From NCBI GenBank assembly GCA_003554375.1, contig PWGF01000168.1, positions 1-5,162 on the forward strand: 5,162 nt of DNA, read 5' to 3'. How positions within the stretch are numbered: position 1 is the stretch's first letter; each line of letters starts with the position of its first letter. A program made the position numbers and the translations under genes. The stretch comes from Spirochaetaceae bacterium (GTDB taxonomy: Bacteria > Spirochaetota > Spirochaetia > DSM-27196 > SKKC01). Positions 4,620-5,162 of this stretch are shown piece after piece. Under the pieces are notes generated by a model. That model was not told the DNA's origin, did not search any database, and worked only from the letters and a program-made list of their open reading frames with translations.

Positions 4620-5162
4620 GCAATCCGGCGAAACGCTTTGTGAGCTCCAACGATGGTACCGGCGCTCGGCCCCAATTCGAGCTCGGCAAGGCGGCCGGCC
4701 GCGTACAGGCCCGGCTTCCATTCAAGCGAGGTTTCAAGGATTGGGTGCCCGCCGCGGTCACGGGGAGCATTGAGCTCGGCAGCGGTACGCGCTACGAGCT
4801 CCGCGGCAGGCGGCTCGTCGGAGAAGCCGGTGGCCAGGATTACCTGGTCCGCCCTAATCTCCGTTCCGTCGGCGCATCGGAGGGTAAGGGGCCCGGCGTC
4901 TCGCGATTGCGCTGTCGTCGTAGACTCGGTTCCTGCGCCGTCCTCGGACAAAGTCGCACGCTCGTCCCTGTCACCGGAACGGAGGCAGTGGGGCGGAAGG
5001 GGGCTGTGTCCGGCCCGGGACACGTGGCTTGCCGACCGGCCCTGGGGATATGACGACAACGCACGGTTCGCGTCCGGCGGCGCGCTTTCCGACTCCGAAC
5101 CGGCGGCTTCCAACGCCGCGATGCGGTTGTGCATGAGCTCGACACGGCCGCTAGCGACGGCC
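4571..5162 (-). CDS. FAD/NAD(P)-dependent oxidoreductase (monooxygenase-like), N-terminus beyond window
   Basis: The minus-strand frame is open from the right edge to TAA at 4573-4571 and gives the C-terminal 196 residues. The ATG at 5134 is internal, since the frame stays open upstream of it and GRVELMHNRIAALE continues a strand typical of the family. DGTEIRADQVILATGF contains the ATGF motif shared by flavin monooxygenases and the SidA/IucD/PvdA or NAD_binding_9-type proteins. LEWKPGLYAAGRLAELELGP and IVGAHKAFRRI form the C-terminal FAD-contacting part. The dinucleotide-binding GxGxxG must lie outside the window. The substrate cannot be told from this half. A ~70-residue Ser/Arg/Pro/Asp-rich stretch (about 5101-4892) separates RIAALEA from LTLRCADGTEI, where relatives have a short turn. 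The last ~12 residues extend beyond the family's usual end and overlap the J-protein gene by 49 bp. I am sure it is a flavoprotein, less sure of the subfamily. Confidence 0.8.
   Translation of the reverse strand, partial: AVASGRVELMHNRIAALEAAGSESESAPPDANRALSSYPQGRSASHVSRAGHSPLPPHCLRSGDRDERATLSEDGAGTESTTTAQSRDAGPLTLRCADGTEIRADQVILATGFSDEPPAAELVARTAAELNAPRDRGGHPILETSLEWKPGLYAAGRLAELELGPSAGTIVGAHKAFRRIAHSVPAMPVQYQKSIW
4594..4612. repeat. Perfect 8-bp inverted repeat in the convergent gene overlap
   Basis: GTACCGGC (4594-4601), a three-base ATC loop, and GCCGGTAC (4605-4612) form a perfect GC-rich hairpin inside the last codons of both converging genes. It could slow or end transcription from either side. 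However, neither strand has a T-run downstream of the stem; the six T at 4582-4587 lie upstream on the plus strand. It is therefore not a standard intrinsic terminator. The same GTACCGGC occurs again at 4656-4663. Confidence 0.8.

Noticed and set aside
4616..5053. Plus-strand open frame of 145 residues starting at the end of the J-protein gene
   Set aside because: It is opposite the flavoprotein frame, which has clear family motifs. The plus-strand translation is basic and low in complexity.

Overview
This GC-rich bacterial window holds five protein-coding genes and no RNA genes, CRISPR array or transposon. Two genes run off the ends. The thioredoxin reductase at the left edge has the 'plant/cytosolic NTR' sequence style (GSGPAAHTAA, an FEGFMAGG-type loop, ISACAVCDG), which among bacteria I associate with spirochaetes such as Leptospira and with chlamydiae. 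A free-living spirochaete-like organism is therefore my best guess, at low to moderate confidence. Nothing else in the window fixes the taxon.

Layout. (1) From 863 down to the left edge, on the minus strand, is trxB. It has its own promoter just upstream and, behind that, three tandem copies of a ~17-bp unit. (2) On the plus strand, divergent from trxB, 1056-1973 encodes a Mut7-C protein: a ubiquitin-like domain, a PIN-like RNase domain and a C-terminal zinc ribbon. It carries an unusual ~55-residue insertion in the ubiquitin-like part. (3) A 154-bp gap contains a good sigma70-type promoter (TTGAAA, 17 bp, TACACT). This reads into a two-gene operon: a 574-residue protein with a class III nucleotide-cyclase fold (2128-3852), then a DNAJ_related/J-domain co-chaperone (3849-4619). 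The second gene's TTG start overlaps the first gene's TGA stop. (4) Converging from the right, on the minus strand, is the C-terminal part of an FAD/NAD(P)-dependent flavoprotein (4571 to beyond 5162). Its last codons overlap the end of the J-protein gene by 49 bp, and an 8-bp perfect hairpin sits in the overlap.

How the genes may work together. The most interesting unit is the operon. The cyclase-fold protein keeps the second metal-binding Asp and the adenine-selecting Lys/Asp pair. It appears to have lost the first metal Asp (Asn instead) and both transition-state residues, the Asn and the Arg. It therefore looks like a nucleotide-binding pseudo-cyclase rather than an enzyme. It is translationally coupled to a soluble J-protein, which should act with DnaK and which carries an inserted Cys/Cys/Cys-His cluster, probably a zinc knuckle. 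A nucleotide- or redox-sensing regulator paired with a dedicated Hsp70 co-chaperone is a reasonable hypothesis, but it is inference. The flanking genes (thioredoxin reductase, Mut7-C RNase, flavoprotein) have no obvious link to it.
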